Shown: positions 1-9,863, counted from the stretch's first letter. The stretch is DNA of 64,000 bases from an uncultured Bacteroidota bacterium (GCA_902777005.1 CACYSB010000006.1:186001-250000), one strand, 5' to 3'. Numbers and translations: made by a program. Notes: generated by a model not told the origin, from the letters alone.

Positions 1-828
<828 letters not shown>

Positions 829-851
829 TATATATTAGTCTAATTGAATTG

Positions 852-859
852 CAAAGATA
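852..859 (-). promoter_or_regulatory. Promoter -7 element for GroES-like/alaS operon
   Basis: On the minus strand this reads TATCTTTG (followed by CA), the Bacteroidota sigma-A -7 consensus TAnnTTTG, 24 bp before the ATG at 828. I see no good TTTG -33 box at the usual spacing. Confidence 0.7.
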
Positions 860-920
860 CAAAAAAAAATAGAAGTCGTGAAACGTTAATAAGGATTTTT
901 CAATGGTACCTCTCTATACC

Positions 921-1020
921 CTCTTCGACTGTTCACCTGTTGTTTGCCGGTTGTTCTACGGTTTATTATAGTTAAACAACCGGTGAACAACCGTAGAACA
1001 AGCGTGGAACAGACGGAGAG
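921..1020. repeat. Imperfect intergenic palindrome, GTTAAACAACCG family
   Basis: Two ~45-nt arms (921-964 and 971-1020) pair imperfectly around TTATA. The left arm carries CGGTTGTTCTACGG and the right arm the complementary CCGTAGAACA and AACAACCGGTGAAC. It lies between divergent promoters. Related sequence recurs near 18.2, 37.5 and 53.7 kb. Confidence 0.75.
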
Positions 1021-1077
1021 GATACGATGTTGTGGCGGTTGAACGATGTGATGCGGACGTTTTTTTTGAAGAATAAT

Positions 1078-1108
1078 TTTGCCGTATTGGGAAAAAAGTG
1101 TATCTTTG
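1078..1108 (+). promoter_or_regulatory. lpdA promoter (TTTG-19-TATCTTTG)
   Basis: TTTG at 1078-1081 and TATCTTTG at 1101-1108 are separated by 19 bp, matching the Bacteroidota -33/-7 consensus. The lpdA ATG is 41 bp downstream. Confidence 0.85.
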
Positions 1109-1149
1109 CATTTTGTAAATATACATATAAAATACAGAACTTACAGATT

Positions 1150-2529
1150 ATGAGATACGATTTGATTGTGATAGGCAGCGGCCCGGGAGGCTATGTGGCT
1201 GCCGTGAAAGGTGCCCAGCTGGGCCTTAAGACCGCCGTTGTGGAGCGCGAGAACCTTGGTGGCATCTGCCTCAACTGGGGCTGCATACCCACCAAGGCCC
1301 TGATGAAGAGCGCTCAGGCCTACAACTATGCCAAGCATGCCGCCAACTACGGCGTGAAGGTGGACAGCGTGGAGGCCGACCTCAACGCCATGGTCGACCG
1401 CAGCCGCGGTGTTGCTGCCACGATGAACAAGGGCGTGGAGTTCCTGCTGAAGAAGGCCGGCGTGGATGTCATCATGGGCACCGCCAAGGTGAAGCCTAAC
1501 CACATAGTGGAGGTGGACGGCGCGGAGTATGAGGCAGACCACATCATCATCGCCACCGGCGCCCGCAGCCGTGTGATGCCCGCCATGCCGCAGGACGGCA
1601 AGCGCATCATCGGCTACCGCGAGGCTATGACACTGCGCGAGCAGCCCAAGAGTATGCTGGTGTGCGGCAGCGGCGCCATCGGCTCTGAGTTCGCCTATTT
1701 CTACCAGAGCATAGGAACTCAGGTGACGCTGGTTGAGTTCATGCCGCAGATACTGCCCAACGAAGACGAGGAGGTGGCAGCGCAGATGAGCCGCAGCTTC
1801 CGCAAGATGGGCATGAAGGTGATGCCCAGCTGCTCGGTTGAGAAAGTGGACATCGACGGCGACATCTGCCACGTGACTGTCAAGGACCTGAAAAAGAACA
1901 CCGAGACGGTGGTCGACGTGGACGTGGTGCTCAGCGCCGTCGGCGTTGTGACCAACCTGGAGAACCTTGGCCTCGACGAGACTGGCATCAAATACGAGCG
2001 CGGCAAGATTGTGGTCGACGACTGGTACTGCACCAATGTGCCGGGCTATTATGCCATCGGCGACGTGGTCCACGGTCCCGCGCTGGCGCATGTGGCCTCG
2101 AAGGAAGCCATCTGCTGCGTTGAGCATATCGTCAAGGGCGAAGCCGTGAAGGTAAACTACACCAATGTGCCCGGCTGCACCTACACCACCCCAGAGGTGG
2201 CCAGCGTGGGCCTGACGGAGAAGAAAGCCATTGACGCCGGCTATGAGGTGAAGGTGGGCAAGTTCTTCTTCAAAGCCAGCGGCAAAGCCACCGCGGCAGG
2301 CAATACCGACGGTTTCGTGAAGGTTGTCGTCGACGCCAAGACCGACTTGATACTGGGTTGCCACATGTGTGGCGACAACGTGACCGAGATGATAGCCGAG
2401 ATTGTGGCTGCCCGCGAGCAGGGCCTCACGGCACGCCAGGTGGCACAGGCCATCCATCCGCACCCCACTATGAGCGAGGCCGTCATGGAGGCACTCGAGG
2501 GTGCTCATGGCGAAGCAATACACGGATAA
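1150..2529 (+). CDS. lpdA: Dihydrolipoyl dehydrogenase (E3)
   Basis: 459 residues. FAD-dependent pyridine nucleotide-disulfide oxidoreductase that reoxidises dihydrolipoamide in 2-oxoacid dehydrogenase or glycine cleavage complexes. Visible: N-terminal FAD fold VIGSGPGGYVAA, redox-active disulfide GGICLNWGCIPTKAL (Cys40, Cys45), NAD-binding GSGAIGSEFAYF, second FAD motif GYYAIGDVVHGPALAHVA, and the C-terminal catalytic HPHPTMSE (His438/Glu443). The frame is open upstream to 1027, but the ATG at 1150 gives the correct N-terminus MRYDLIVIGSG and sits 41 bp after a consensus promoter. No E1 or E2 genes adjoin it, so the partner complex is unknown. Confidence 0.96.
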   Translation: MRYDLIVIGSGPGGYVAAVKGAQLGLKTAVVERENLGGICLNWGCIPTKALMKSAQAYNYAKHAANYGVKVDSVEADLNAMVDRSRGVAATMNKGVEFLLKKAGVDVIMGTAKVKPNHIVEVDGAEYEADHIIIATGARSRVMPAMPQDGKRIIGYREAMTLREQPKSMLVCGSGAIGSEFAYFYQSIGTQVTLVEFMPQILPNEDEEVAAQMSRSFRKMGMKVMPSCSVEKVDIDGDICHVTVKDLKKNTETVVDVDVVLSAVGVVTNLENLGLDETGIKYERGKIVVDDWYCTNVPGYYAIGDVVHGPALAHVASKEAICCVEHIVKGEAVKVNYTNVPGCTYTTPEVASVGLTEKKAIDAGYEVKVGKFFFKASGKATAAGNTDGFVKVVVDAKTDLILGCHMCGDNVTEMIAEIVAAREQGLTARQVAQAIHPHPTMSEAVMEALEGAHGEAIHG

Positions 2530-2564
2530 GGTAGATTACTTTGAACTAGACAAACAGATAGTCA

Positions 2565-3536
2565 ATGAGTATTTTCCCGTATAAAATAGTGAAAGTGACA
2601 GAGGGCTTGTACATCAAGCGCTCGGAGCACTTCGTCTACAGCGACTTCGGTGTGCGCGACACCAACACCCATGGTCACAGCGGCCGACGCTTCATTTGTA
2701 CAGGCGTTCCCGGCACAGGCTTCATCGAGCGCGAGAGCGAGAGTCACAGCTATCATATCTTCGTGCGCAAGCTTTTGGCGAAGCAGCGCAACAACTACTG
2801 GCGCCTGGTGTTCGGCTGTGAGCCCAGCTACAAGAAAGAGTTGGCGCGGGCGAAGACCGCTTTGTCACAGGCACAAGAGCCTCTGAGACGCCAGATACTG
2901 GACTGCTACGTCAACGCCCTTACCATTGGAACCACCGAGGAACTTACCGAGCGCATCGTCCGCGGCATCAAAGACAAGATTGGCCACAAAAGCAACAAGT
3001 TCCTGGTGAGCGTGATGAGCCACTACAAGAACAAGATAAACCAGATGGGGCATGATATGCGTTCTGTGCAGCTTCATGTGCAGAACACATGCACTCCGGA
3101 GCAGTACGAGGCTTATCTGAAGATGTGTGAAGCGTTTGAGAAGATGGCAGGATGCCGCCGTATATGGTTTGCGAACGAGAAATCGCGCGAGGTGTACCAG
3201 CAAGTGTTCTTCGATATGGGAGTCTTCGACTTCATACGTGCCGATGGCTTCCTGCCCATAATGCGCGACTCACGCGGGGTGACCTACTATCTGTTGCCCA
3301 CGCACATGATAGTGGCCCGCGACACCGTGGACTTTGACCTGGTGCCGCTGAAGAACCTCACTATCGTGTGCCAGGAGCTGGCCATCCAGGAGACTGTGGA
3401 GGTCATCAACAGCCGTCTGGGCGACGCCGCCAGCATGGTGCGTATACCCGAGCTGAACCTCTCGTGGTACTTCAACCATGTGCGCCCCATCATGTACTTT
3501 GTGGGTGCCTACGAGGAATTGCAAAAGACACTGTGA
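2565..3536 (+). CDS. Conserved hypothetical protein, 323 aa
   Basis: I do not recognise the family. The protein is soluble-looking, with no signal peptide or membrane segment. A basic, helical middle (about 95-170, with a KxxLARAKTALSQAQ stretch and CxxQ spacing typical of helices) is followed by a mixed alpha/beta C-terminal half rich in aromatic residues (YYLLPTHMIVARD, NLSWYFNHVRPIMYFVGAY). It starts 35 bp after lpdA, and its TGA overlaps the GTG start of the M23 peptidase by four bases, so it is translationally coupled to an envelope gene. That context hints at, but does not prove, an envelope or division-linked role. Confidence 0.75.
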   Translation: MSIFPYKIVKVTEGLYIKRSEHFVYSDFGVRDTNTHGHSGRRFICTGVPGTGFIERESESHSYHIFVRKLLAKQRNNYWRLVFGCEPSYKKELARAKTALSQAQEPLRRQILDCYVNALTIGTTEELTERIVRGIKDKIGHKSNKFLVSVMSHYKNKINQMGHDMRSVQLHVQNTCTPEQYEAYLKMCEAFEKMAGCRRIWFANEKSREVYQQVFFDMGVFDFIRADGFLPIMRDSRGVTYYLLPTHMIVARDTVDFDLVPLKNLTIVCQELAIQETVEVINSRLGDAASMVRIPELNLSWYFNHVRPIMYFVGAYEELQKTL

Positions 3537-4516
3537 AGAAGCAGAGACATACCTACCGGTTCAACCCCCACACGCTGCGATACGAGAAGGTCTTTGTGTC
3601 GTTGCGCGACCGTGTGAAGCGCATCAGCTTCAATGTGCTGTTGGGCGTTGTAATCGGTGTGGTGGCCGTTATTGTGGGACTCCAGTTCATGGAGGCTCCC
3701 AAGGAGCGGGCACTGCGGCGCGAGGTGGCGCAGTACAAGCGTCAGCTGCGTGTGCTGGGTGACCGTGTGGAGAGGGCTGAAGCGGTGCTTGCCGACCTTG
3801 AGGAACGCGACGATGTGCTCTACCGCACCATCTTCGAAAGCGAGCCTGTCAGTCAGGAACTTCGCCGCAGCGGCATAGGCGGTGTGGAACGCTATGCCGA
3901 GTTCGACAAGATGGACAACGGCCAGCTGCTTAAGCAGACCACCATGCAGGTGGACGACCTGACGAAGCGCTTGTATGTGGAGTCCAAGTCGATGGACGAG
4001 CTCTACAGTATGGCGCGTACCAAGAACGAGCGTATGGCTTCGATGCCAGCCATAATGCCCGTATCCAAGACACGTGGTAAGGTGATAAGCGGTTTTGGTA
4101 TGAGGTATCATCCCATACTTAAGTACCGCCGCCTGCATGCCGGCATCGACATAACTGCGCGTCCCGGTACACCCATCTACGCCACCGGCGACGGCATTGT
4201 TCGTGTTGCCGGCCGCAATCCGCAAGGCTATGGCGGTTACGGTGTGGTGGCGTTGATAGACCACGGCTACGGATTCCAGACGCTCTATGCCCACATGCAG
4301 GGTGTCAAGGTTAGGGTGGGCCAGAAGGTGAAGCGCGGAGAACAGATAGGCACTGTGGGTAGCTCGGGTATGAGTGCCGGCGCCCATCTGCACTACGAGG
4401 TAATTGTGAACGGCAAGAAGGTCGACCCCGTCTACTACTTCGGTGGCGACCTCACTCCGCAGGAATACGAGGAGGTGCTTGAGCTGGCTCGTCAGGAGAA
4501 CCAAAGTATGAGTTAA
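3533..4516 (+). CDS. Membrane-anchored M23 family peptidase
   Basis: About 327 residues from the GTG at 3533, which overlaps the previous stop (GTGA); the frame is open further upstream, but that region encodes the preceding gene. One membrane helix (ISFNVLLGVVIGVVAVIVGL, about residues 23-42) is followed by a periplasmic coiled coil (about 50-100) and a C-terminal LytM/M23 domain. The zinc ligands look intact: GFGMRYHPILKYRRLHAGID supplies the first His and the Asp, and HLHYEV the HxH. It should be a murein endopeptidase or a close relative of the Bacteroidota cell-shape M23 proteins acting on peptidoglycan cross-links. It ends with a helical tail after PVYYFGGD. Confidence 0.88.
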   Translation: MKKQRHTYRFNPHTLRYEKVFVSLRDRVKRISFNVLLGVVIGVVAVIVGLQFMEAPKERALRREVAQYKRQLRVLGDRVERAEAVLADLEERDDVLYRTIFESEPVSQELRRSGIGGVERYAEFDKMDNGQLLKQTTMQVDDLTKRLYVESKSMDELYSMARTKNERMASMPAIMPVSKTRGKVISGFGMRYHPILKYRRLHAGIDITARPGTPIYATGDGIVRVAGRNPQGYGGYGVVALIDHGYGFQTLYAHMQGVKVRVGQKVKRGEQIGTVGSSGMSAGAHLHYEVIVNGKKVDPVYYFGGDLTPQEYEEVLELARQENQSMS

Positions 4517-4535
4517 GGTTAGGGGTTAAAGAGTG

Positions 4536-5408
4536 ATGGATGTCTTGATTGACGATAAGGCCGGTTATTGTTTCGGTGTGGTGAAAGCCATAGGCACCGC
4601 CGAGGAGGAGCTGCAGCGCGACGGCAGCCTCTACTGTTTGGGCGACATTGTGCACAACAGCGCTGAGGTGGAGCGCCTGTCGAGAAGTGGACTGAAAGTT
4701 ATCGACCATGCTGAGATGCAGCACTTGCCGCAAGGCAGCAAGGTGCTCATCCGTGCCCACGGCGAGCCGCCTTCGACCTACCGCACAGCAGAGGAGTTGG
4801 GTATACGCCTTGTGGATGCCACATGCCCCATTGTGTTAGCCCTGCAGAGTCGTATCAAGCGTGGCTACGAGGAAATTGGTCGCCCCGGTGTCCGGGCCGA
4901 CAAAGAGTGCGGACAGGTGGTCATCTTTGGCAAGCAGGGGCACGCCGAGGTCATAGGCCTTAACGGTCAGACCGACGGCACCGCCATCATCATCAGTAAT
5001 CCCAACGAGATAGACGCCATAGATTTTAGCCGCCCCATACGTCTCTATTCGCAGACCACCAAGAGCCGCGAGGACTATCGCCGCCTGATACAGAACATAC
5101 AGGCCCGCTTGCCGCAAGAGGCCGATTTCATCGCCTACGATACCATTTGCAACAGTGTTGCGGGTCGCACAAAAGCGCTGGCGGACTTCGCCAGTTCCGT
5201 CGATGTGTTGCTTTTCGTAGCGGGTGCCAACAGTAGCAACGGACACTATCTGTATGAATACTGCCGCAGCGTGCAGCCGAAGACCTACCTCGTTGGTAGC
5301 GCCGCCGAGGTACGCCGCGAGTGGCTCGAAGGGGCTCAGCGTGTAGGCATCAGCGGCGCAACATCAACGCCCCGGTGGCTTATGGAAGAAATAGCAGCAG
5401 CATTATGA
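4536..5408 (+). CDS. ispH: 4-hydroxy-3-methylbut-2-enyl diphosphate reductase
   Basis: 290 residues. Last enzyme of the MEP isoprenoid pathway, a cytoplasmic [4Fe-4S] enzyme that makes IPP and DMAPP from HMBPP. The three cluster cysteines are visible: Cys12 (AGYCFGV), Cys97 (DATCPIV) and Cys205 (DTICNSV). His40 (DIVHN), His75 (RAHGE) and the TTKSREDY segment complete the active site. A GTG lies one codon upstream of the chosen ATG (4536). The stop overlaps the recF start by four bases. Length is normal for a stand-alone IspH (no fused S1 domain). Confidence 0.96.
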   Translation: MDVLIDDKAGYCFGVVKAIGTAEEELQRDGSLYCLGDIVHNSAEVERLSRSGLKVIDHAEMQHLPQGSKVLIRAHGEPPSTYRTAEELGIRLVDATCPIVLALQSRIKRGYEEIGRPGVRADKECGQVVIFGKQGHAEVIGLNGQTDGTAIIISNPNEIDAIDFSRPIRLYSQTTKSREDYRRLIQNIQARLPQEADFIAYDTICNSVAGRTKALADFASSVDVLLFVAGANSSNGHYLYEYCRSVQPKTYLVGSAAEVRREWLEGAQRVGISGATSTPRWLMEEIAAAL

Positions 5409-6499
5409 CACTGGACAGACTGATATTGACCAACTTTAAAAACTATGCCGATGCGGACATGGCCCTGTGTGGCAATGTAAATTGCTTTGTGGGCAACAAC
5501 GGTGCGGGAAAGACGAACCTGCTTGATGCCGTCTATTACCTCTCTTTCTGCAAGAGTTATTTCAACCCCGTCGACCTGCAGAACATCCGCATCGGAGAGG
5601 ACTTCTTCGCCATCCACGGACATTATGGCGCCGACGTCGCTTCCTGTGTCGTCCGTCGCGGTAAGGGCAAGGAGATGCGCTGGAACAAGAAATCCTACAA
5701 GACGCTGGCCGAGCATATCGGCAAGGTGCCGCTGGTGATGGTGTCGCCTGCCGACCAGTCGATTATCACGGGTGGCAGCGAGGTGCGCCGACGTTTCATG
5801 GACGGCGTGATAGCACAGACCGACAGCGATTACCTGCAGCAGCTGCTTCAATACAACAAAGCATTGGAGATGAGGAATAAACTGCTGAAGCAGATGTGGG
5901 ACGACCGTATGTGGGACGAGGGTCTCGTAGGCGTCTATGACTCGCAGCTCATCCGAAATGGCGAGAGCATGTATGCTGCCCGCCGCCGCTTTATCGAAGC
6001 CTTCCGTCCGCTGTTCGAGGAATACTACCACTGGATTGCCGGCGAGGGAGAGCCCGGAGAGGTTGGCTATAGCTACGATGAGCGTCCGCTGGCCGAGCAA
6101 CTTGCCACCGCCCGTCAGGCCGACAAATACGCGCAGTACACCACCGTTGGGCCACACAAAGACGATCTCACGCTCAGCCTCGCCGAGGAAATGAGCGTCA
6201 AGCGTTTCGGCTCGCAGGGCCAGCAAAAAAGCTTTGCCCTTGCCCTGAAACTGGCACAGTTCCAGTACATGGAGAACCGCTGTGGGCAGAAGCCAATACT
6301 GCTCCTCGACGACATCTTCGACAAGCTCGACATGCTGCGCGTCAAGCGACTGATAGCCCTCGTGGGTAGCGAACGCTTCGGTCAGGTGCTCCTCACCGAC
6401 ACGCAGCCGGGGCGCGTGCAGGCCATCTTCGACGAACTGCCCACGCTGGAACATAAACTCTTTAACGTAGAAAAAGGGGAGGTTGACGATGCAGCCTGA
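5405..6499 (+). CDS. recF: DNA replication/repair protein RecF
   Basis: 364 residues. SMC/ABC-type ATPase that binds DNA at gaps and helps load RecA through RecOR. Walker A is GNNGAGKTN (residues 30-38), the signature region is FGSQGQQKSFALALKLAQ, and Walker B is PILLLDDIFDKLD. The frame is open upstream within ispH, but ATG 5405 gives the conserved N-terminus MTLDRLILTNFKNY and makes an ATGA overlap with ispH. The DUF721 gene follows with an 11-bp overlap, an arrangement common in Bacteroidota. The dnaA-dnaN neighbourhood known from other phyla is absent. Confidence 0.95.
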   Translation: MTLDRLILTNFKNYADADMALCGNVNCFVGNNGAGKTNLLDAVYYLSFCKSYFNPVDLQNIRIGEDFFAIHGHYGADVASCVVRRGKGKEMRWNKKSYKTLAEHIGKVPLVMVSPADQSIITGGSEVRRRFMDGVIAQTDSDYLQQLLQYNKALEMRNKLLKQMWDDRMWDEGLVGVYDSQLIRNGESMYAARRRFIEAFRPLFEEYYHWIAGEGEPGEVGYSYDERPLAEQLATARQADKYAQYTTVGPHKDDLTLSLAEEMSVKRFGSQGQQKSFALALKLAQFQYMENRCGQKPILLLDDIFDKLDMLRVKRLIALVGSERFGQVLLTDTQPGRVQAIFDELPTLEHKLFNVEKGEVDDAA

Positions 6500-6773
6500 C
6501 CGCCCGCTTGATTACTACATCGACCGGCTGTTCAAACAGTTGGACAAGGCCGAGTTCGCCACCGAGATGGAGGTGCAGCGGGCTTACCGAATGCTGGCTG
6601 GTGACCTTATATACAAGCTAACACCAACAATAAGCTACCGCAACGGCACCTTGCGCCTCCGTTTCGCCGCCGCTGCGTTGAGACATGAAATGACAATGCG
6701 TCGCGAGAGTTTGCGCCAGAAGATGAACGGCGAACTCCACGGCGACGTGATAAAAAAGATAGTGATAGCATGA
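6489..6773 (+). CDS. DUF721 (DciA-like) family protein
   Basis: 94 residues from ATG 6489, overlapping the end of recF by 11 bp. The core IYKLTPTISYRNGTLRLRFAAAALRHEMTMRRESLR fits the DUF721 pattern: a short strand describing a surface (xxYxNGxLxLxxxS/A), then a helix carrying LRxExxxxRxxL. DUF721 includes DciA, the replicative helicase operator protein, and a compact version sits next to recF in many Bacteroidota. A helicase-loading role is inferred from the family only. Its TGA overlaps the ATG of the ABC exporter. Confidence 0.75.
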   Translation: MQPDRPLDYYIDRLFKQLDKAEFATEMEVQRAYRMLAGDLIYKLTPTISYRNGTLRLRFAAAALRHEMTMRRESLRQKMNGELHGDVIKKIVIA

Positions 6774-8401
6774 AGAAACTATGGCAGGCACTGAAGCTCG
6801 TGAGACGTTGCGACCCATGGTCGTTCCGCCGCAAACTGCTGTATGTGATACTGCAGAGTATACTGCCGTTGGTGAACCTCTATATTCTGAAGCTGTTGGT
6901 GGACAGTGTGACGAATGCCGCAATGGTTCATGGGGTTGAGCCGTTTCATGAAACGGCTCTACAGTCGACGATGTTACTACTGTTGTTGATGGTGGGCGTG
7001 TTCCTGCTCAACCGCATTGTCAGTGCACTAAACGCTGTCAACAATGATGTCCTCGGCCAGCGGCTGGTGGACTATATGGCCGACGTTATGCAGCGACAGG
7101 CCGCGCGGCTCGACATGGCCTACTATGACAACCCAGAGTACTACGACTCGTTGCACAGGGCCCAGCAGGAGGCTTCATCCCGACCGTTGGTGATTCTCGG
7201 CAATTTTATGTCGCTCCTTGGCTCCATTCTTTCAATCTCTGGCATCGTGGTGATGCTGGTCACCGCTTCGTGGTGGGTGATTGCCGTGATGGTGATGGCT
7301 GTAGTGCCGGGCTTCATAGTGCGGCTCTACAAGGCCCGCCGTATTTACCGCTTCCGTCGAGACAACACTCAACTATACCGTCGCACAGGCTACTATTCTT
7401 CCTTGCTCTCGTCAAGAGCCAGCGCAATGGAGATGCGCGCATATAACCTTACGGACTTTTTCCGCAAGCGCTTTGTGAAGAGCCGCAAGCAGCTGGTTGG
7501 ACAACTACTGCGCATTTCGCGACGTCTCGGTACGCTCGATGTGCTATGTGGCGTGATTGAGGCTGCGGCGATGTTTGTCGTCGTTTGGCTCCTGATCGGG
7601 CAGGCTTTTGCCGCTGCCATCAGCGTGGGAACTTTCGTGATGCTTTTCGAGGCATTCCGCCGCGGTCAAGGATACCTTGGTTCACTGGTCACTTCAATAG
7701 CCACCCTTTACGACAACCGCCTTTTTGTGGGGAACCTGTTCGATTTCCTCGACTTTGAGCCGCAGATTGTGTCGCCGAAAGAGCCGCTGCCGATGCCGGA
7801 GAGGATAGTGAGCGTTGAGTTCCGCGACATCACGTTCCGCTATCCCGACATGGAGCACAATGTGCTCACCCACTATAACCTCATAGCGAAGGTGGGGGAG
7901 GTGACCCGCATAGACGGTGAGAACGGCTATGGCAAGAGCACCCTCGTCAAGCTGCTGTTGCGACTTTACGACCCACAGGGCGGCGTAGTGTTGATCAACG
8001 GCATCGACATACGTCGCTTCTCGCTTGAGGAGCTGCGCAAGAACGTCGGCGTGATGTTCCAGGATTTCGGACGCTACAGCCTTACGGCCAGTGAGAATAT
8101 AGGTTTCGATGGAACTGCCGATGTCACGGATGCCGCCTTCCTCGCCGATGCCGACTGTATAATACGGCGTCTCCCTCACGGCTATTGCAACATGCTGGGA
8201 CGCACCTTCGATGGAGGTGCCGAACTGAGCATGGGCCAGTGGCAACGGGTGGCTATGGCCCGACTATTGTATACCGATGCTCCGGTGATGGTCTTCGACG
8301 AGCCTGTGGCCTGGATTGACATTGCGGCGCGCAAGCATTTCAACGAGACGATAGAAAAGATAAAAGTAGATAAGATAATACTCATCATAACACACGCATA
8401 A
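6770..8401 (+). CDS. ABC exporter with fused membrane and ATPase domains
   Basis: 543 residues. The N-terminal ~310 residues are a type IV ABC exporter membrane domain with about six helices; the C-terminal domain is the ATPase: Walker A GENGYGKST, Q-loop MFQDF, signature LSMGQWQRVAMARLL, Walker B VMVFDEP and H-loop His at the very end (IILIITHA). It therefore stops one residue after the H-loop, while most relatives run on for 20-40 residues. A 22-bp perfect palindrome lies inside the gene at 6938-6959. Substrate unknown (lipid, peptide or drug). The ATG overlaps the DUF721 stop. Confidence 0.85.
   Translation: MKKLWQALKLVRRCDPWSFRRKLLYVILQSILPLVNLYILKLLVDSVTNAAMVHGVEPFHETALQSTMLLLLLMVGVFLLNRIVSALNAVNNDVLGQRLVDYMADVMQRQAARLDMAYYDNPEYYDSLHRAQQEASSRPLVILGNFMSLLGSILSISGIVVMLVTASWWVIAVMVMAVVPGFIVRLYKARRIYRFRRDNTQLYRRTGYYSSLLSSRASAMEMRAYNLTDFFRKRFVKSRKQLVGQLLRISRRLGTLDVLCGVIEAAAMFVVVWLLIGQAFAAAISVGTFVMLFEAFRRGQGYLGSLVTSIATLYDNRLFVGNLFDFLDFEPQIVSPKEPLPMPERIVSVEFRDITFRYPDMEHNVLTHYNLIAKVGEVTRIDGENGYGKSTLVKLLLRLYDPQGGVVLINGIDIRRFSLEELRKNVGVMFQDFGRYSLTASENIGFDGTADVTDAAFLADADCIIRRLPHGYCNMLGRTFDGGAELSMGQWQRVAMARLLYTDAPVMVFDEPVAWIDIAARKHFNETIEKIKVDKIILIITHA
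6938..6959. repeat. 22-bp perfect palindrome inside ABC exporter gene
   Basis: Half-site GAGCCGTTTCA is followed directly by its exact complement. It encodes EPFHETAL, in the loop between the first two membrane helices. Confidence 0.85.
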
Positions 8402-8406
8402 CGATT

Positions 8407-9849
8407 ATGATTTACACACTTCAGTCAATAAACGCCAAAACCTACAGCGGCGACCTCGTGTTCCTCTACGGTGATGAGGCTGCCTCGCGCGATTTGCCGC
8501 TCGGCAAGAAAGAGATAGAGCTCCTCTCCACTCGCCGCCAGGAGAAGAAAGACCAGCTCCTCGTCTTCGATCGTCTGCCGCATCACATCTATGTCCTCTC
8601 CTTCGACAGCGAGCGCGAAGCCTCGTTCTCTCAGGAGATGCTGCGCCGCAAGGCCATGGACCTCTTGCGCCGCCTCGAAGCAGACAAGGTGGACGATATA
8701 GCCCTTACGGGCGAAGGCGTGCTACCCGAAGAGGTGGCGGCTTTCATCGAGGGTCTGACGCTAGCCGACTACAGTTTCGATCGCTATCGCAGCGCCGATG
8801 TTTGGCATCTCAATACCCTTGTCATCGACTCCCTTTACCTCAAGCCCGAAGAGCTTGAGGCCAACCATCGCCTATGGAACCGTATCCATTGGTGCCGCGA
8901 GTGGGTCAACCTGCCGGTGCAGGACCTCAACGCCTCAAGCTTCGCCGACGAACTAGTCTCCATTGCTGCCGACCTCAAGGGTGTCAGCTGCACCGTGATG
9001 GACAAGAAGAAGATAGAAAGCCTCCGTATGGGCGGCCTGATTGGCGTCAACCGCGGCTCTGTCGACGAACCCCGTTTCGTTGTCCTCGAATACAAGGGCT
9101 CCAAACAGCCACCCATTGCCCTAGTCGGCAAAGGAGTGATGTTCGACACAGGCGGCCTGAACATCAAACCCGGCAGCTATATGGAGGAGATGAAGTCAGA
9201 TATGGCTGGAGCGGCCACGATGGCGAGTGTGCTCTTTGCCGCCGCCGACAACCGGCTGCCAGTGCATCTTGTGGCGCTGTTGCCTATGACCGACAACCGT
9301 CCGGGTTACAACGCTCTCGCGCCCGACGACATCCTCACCATGTACGACGGCACCACCGTGGAGGTTATCAACACCGACGCCGAAGGGCGCCTTATCCTCG
9401 CCGACGCAATTGCCTATGCGCAGAAAAACTACGACCCTGCGCTCATCATCACTGCCGCCACACTCACAGGCGCTGCTGTCCGAGCTATCTCCACCTTCGG
9501 CATAGCCGCTATGCAAGTGAATGCCGACAACCCATACACTCTCCTCTCTCTCGTCGGCAATCAGGTCTACGAGCGTCTCGTACAGTTCCCTATGTGGGAT
9601 GAGTACGACGAGATGATCAAAAGCAAGGTGGCCGATCTGCGCAACAGCACCGCCTCACCGCAAGCCGGCACCATCACCGCTGGCAAGTTCCTCGCACACT
9701 TCGCTCATGGCACACCCTTCATACACCTGGACATCGCCGGAGTGGCCTACTTCTCGAAACCGCAGCACTACTACCGCTTCGGCGCCTCCGGTTACGCTAT
9801 CCGTCTACTCTACGCTTTCCTTCAAATGCAAGACATGATTAAGAAATAA
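8407..9849 (+). CDS. Leucyl aminopeptidase (M17 family)
   Basis: 480 residues. Cytoplasmic di-metal aminopeptidase that removes N-terminal residues from peptides. The C-terminal catalytic domain shows VGKGVMFDTGGLNIKPG, with the metal-binding and catalytic Lys/Asp, then KSDMAGAATM and the M17 signature NTDAEGRLILADA. The N-terminal ~150 residues are the poorly conserved regulatory domain. The start ATG at 8407 is 5 bp after the ABC exporter stop. pdxA follows after 14 bp, so a shared transcript is likely, with no functional link obvious. Confidence 0.93.
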   Translation: MIYTLQSINAKTYSGDLVFLYGDEAASRDLPLGKKEIELLSTRRQEKKDQLLVFDRLPHHIYVLSFDSEREASFSQEMLRRKAMDLLRRLEADKVDDIALTGEGVLPEEVAAFIEGLTLADYSFDRYRSADVWHLNTLVIDSLYLKPEELEANHRLWNRIHWCREWVNLPVQDLNASSFADELVSIAADLKGVSCTVMDKKKIESLRMGGLIGVNRGSVDEPRFVVLEYKGSKQPPIALVGKGVMFDTGGLNIKPGSYMEEMKSDMAGAATMASVLFAAADNRLPVHLVALLPMTDNRPGYNALAPDDILTMYDGTTVEVINTDAEGRLILADAIAYAQKNYDPALIITAATLTGAAVRAISTFGIAAMQVNADNPYTLLSLVGNQVYERLVQFPMWDEYDEMIKSKVADLRNSTASPQAGTITAGKFLAHFAHGTPFIHLDIAGVAYFSKPQHYYRFGASGYAIRLLYAFLQMQDMIKK

Positions 9850-9863
9850 ACATCATCACGATA

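Noticed and set aside
1141..2523. 460-codon antisense frame opposite lpdA
   Set aside because: Exact shadow of lpdA, with His/Ala/Val-rich composition and no domain.
8380..8480. Frameshift truncating the ABC exporter C-terminus
   Set aside because: The other frames after 8401 do not resemble an ABC C-terminal extension, and the M17 gene starts at once, so a natural short end is likelier.
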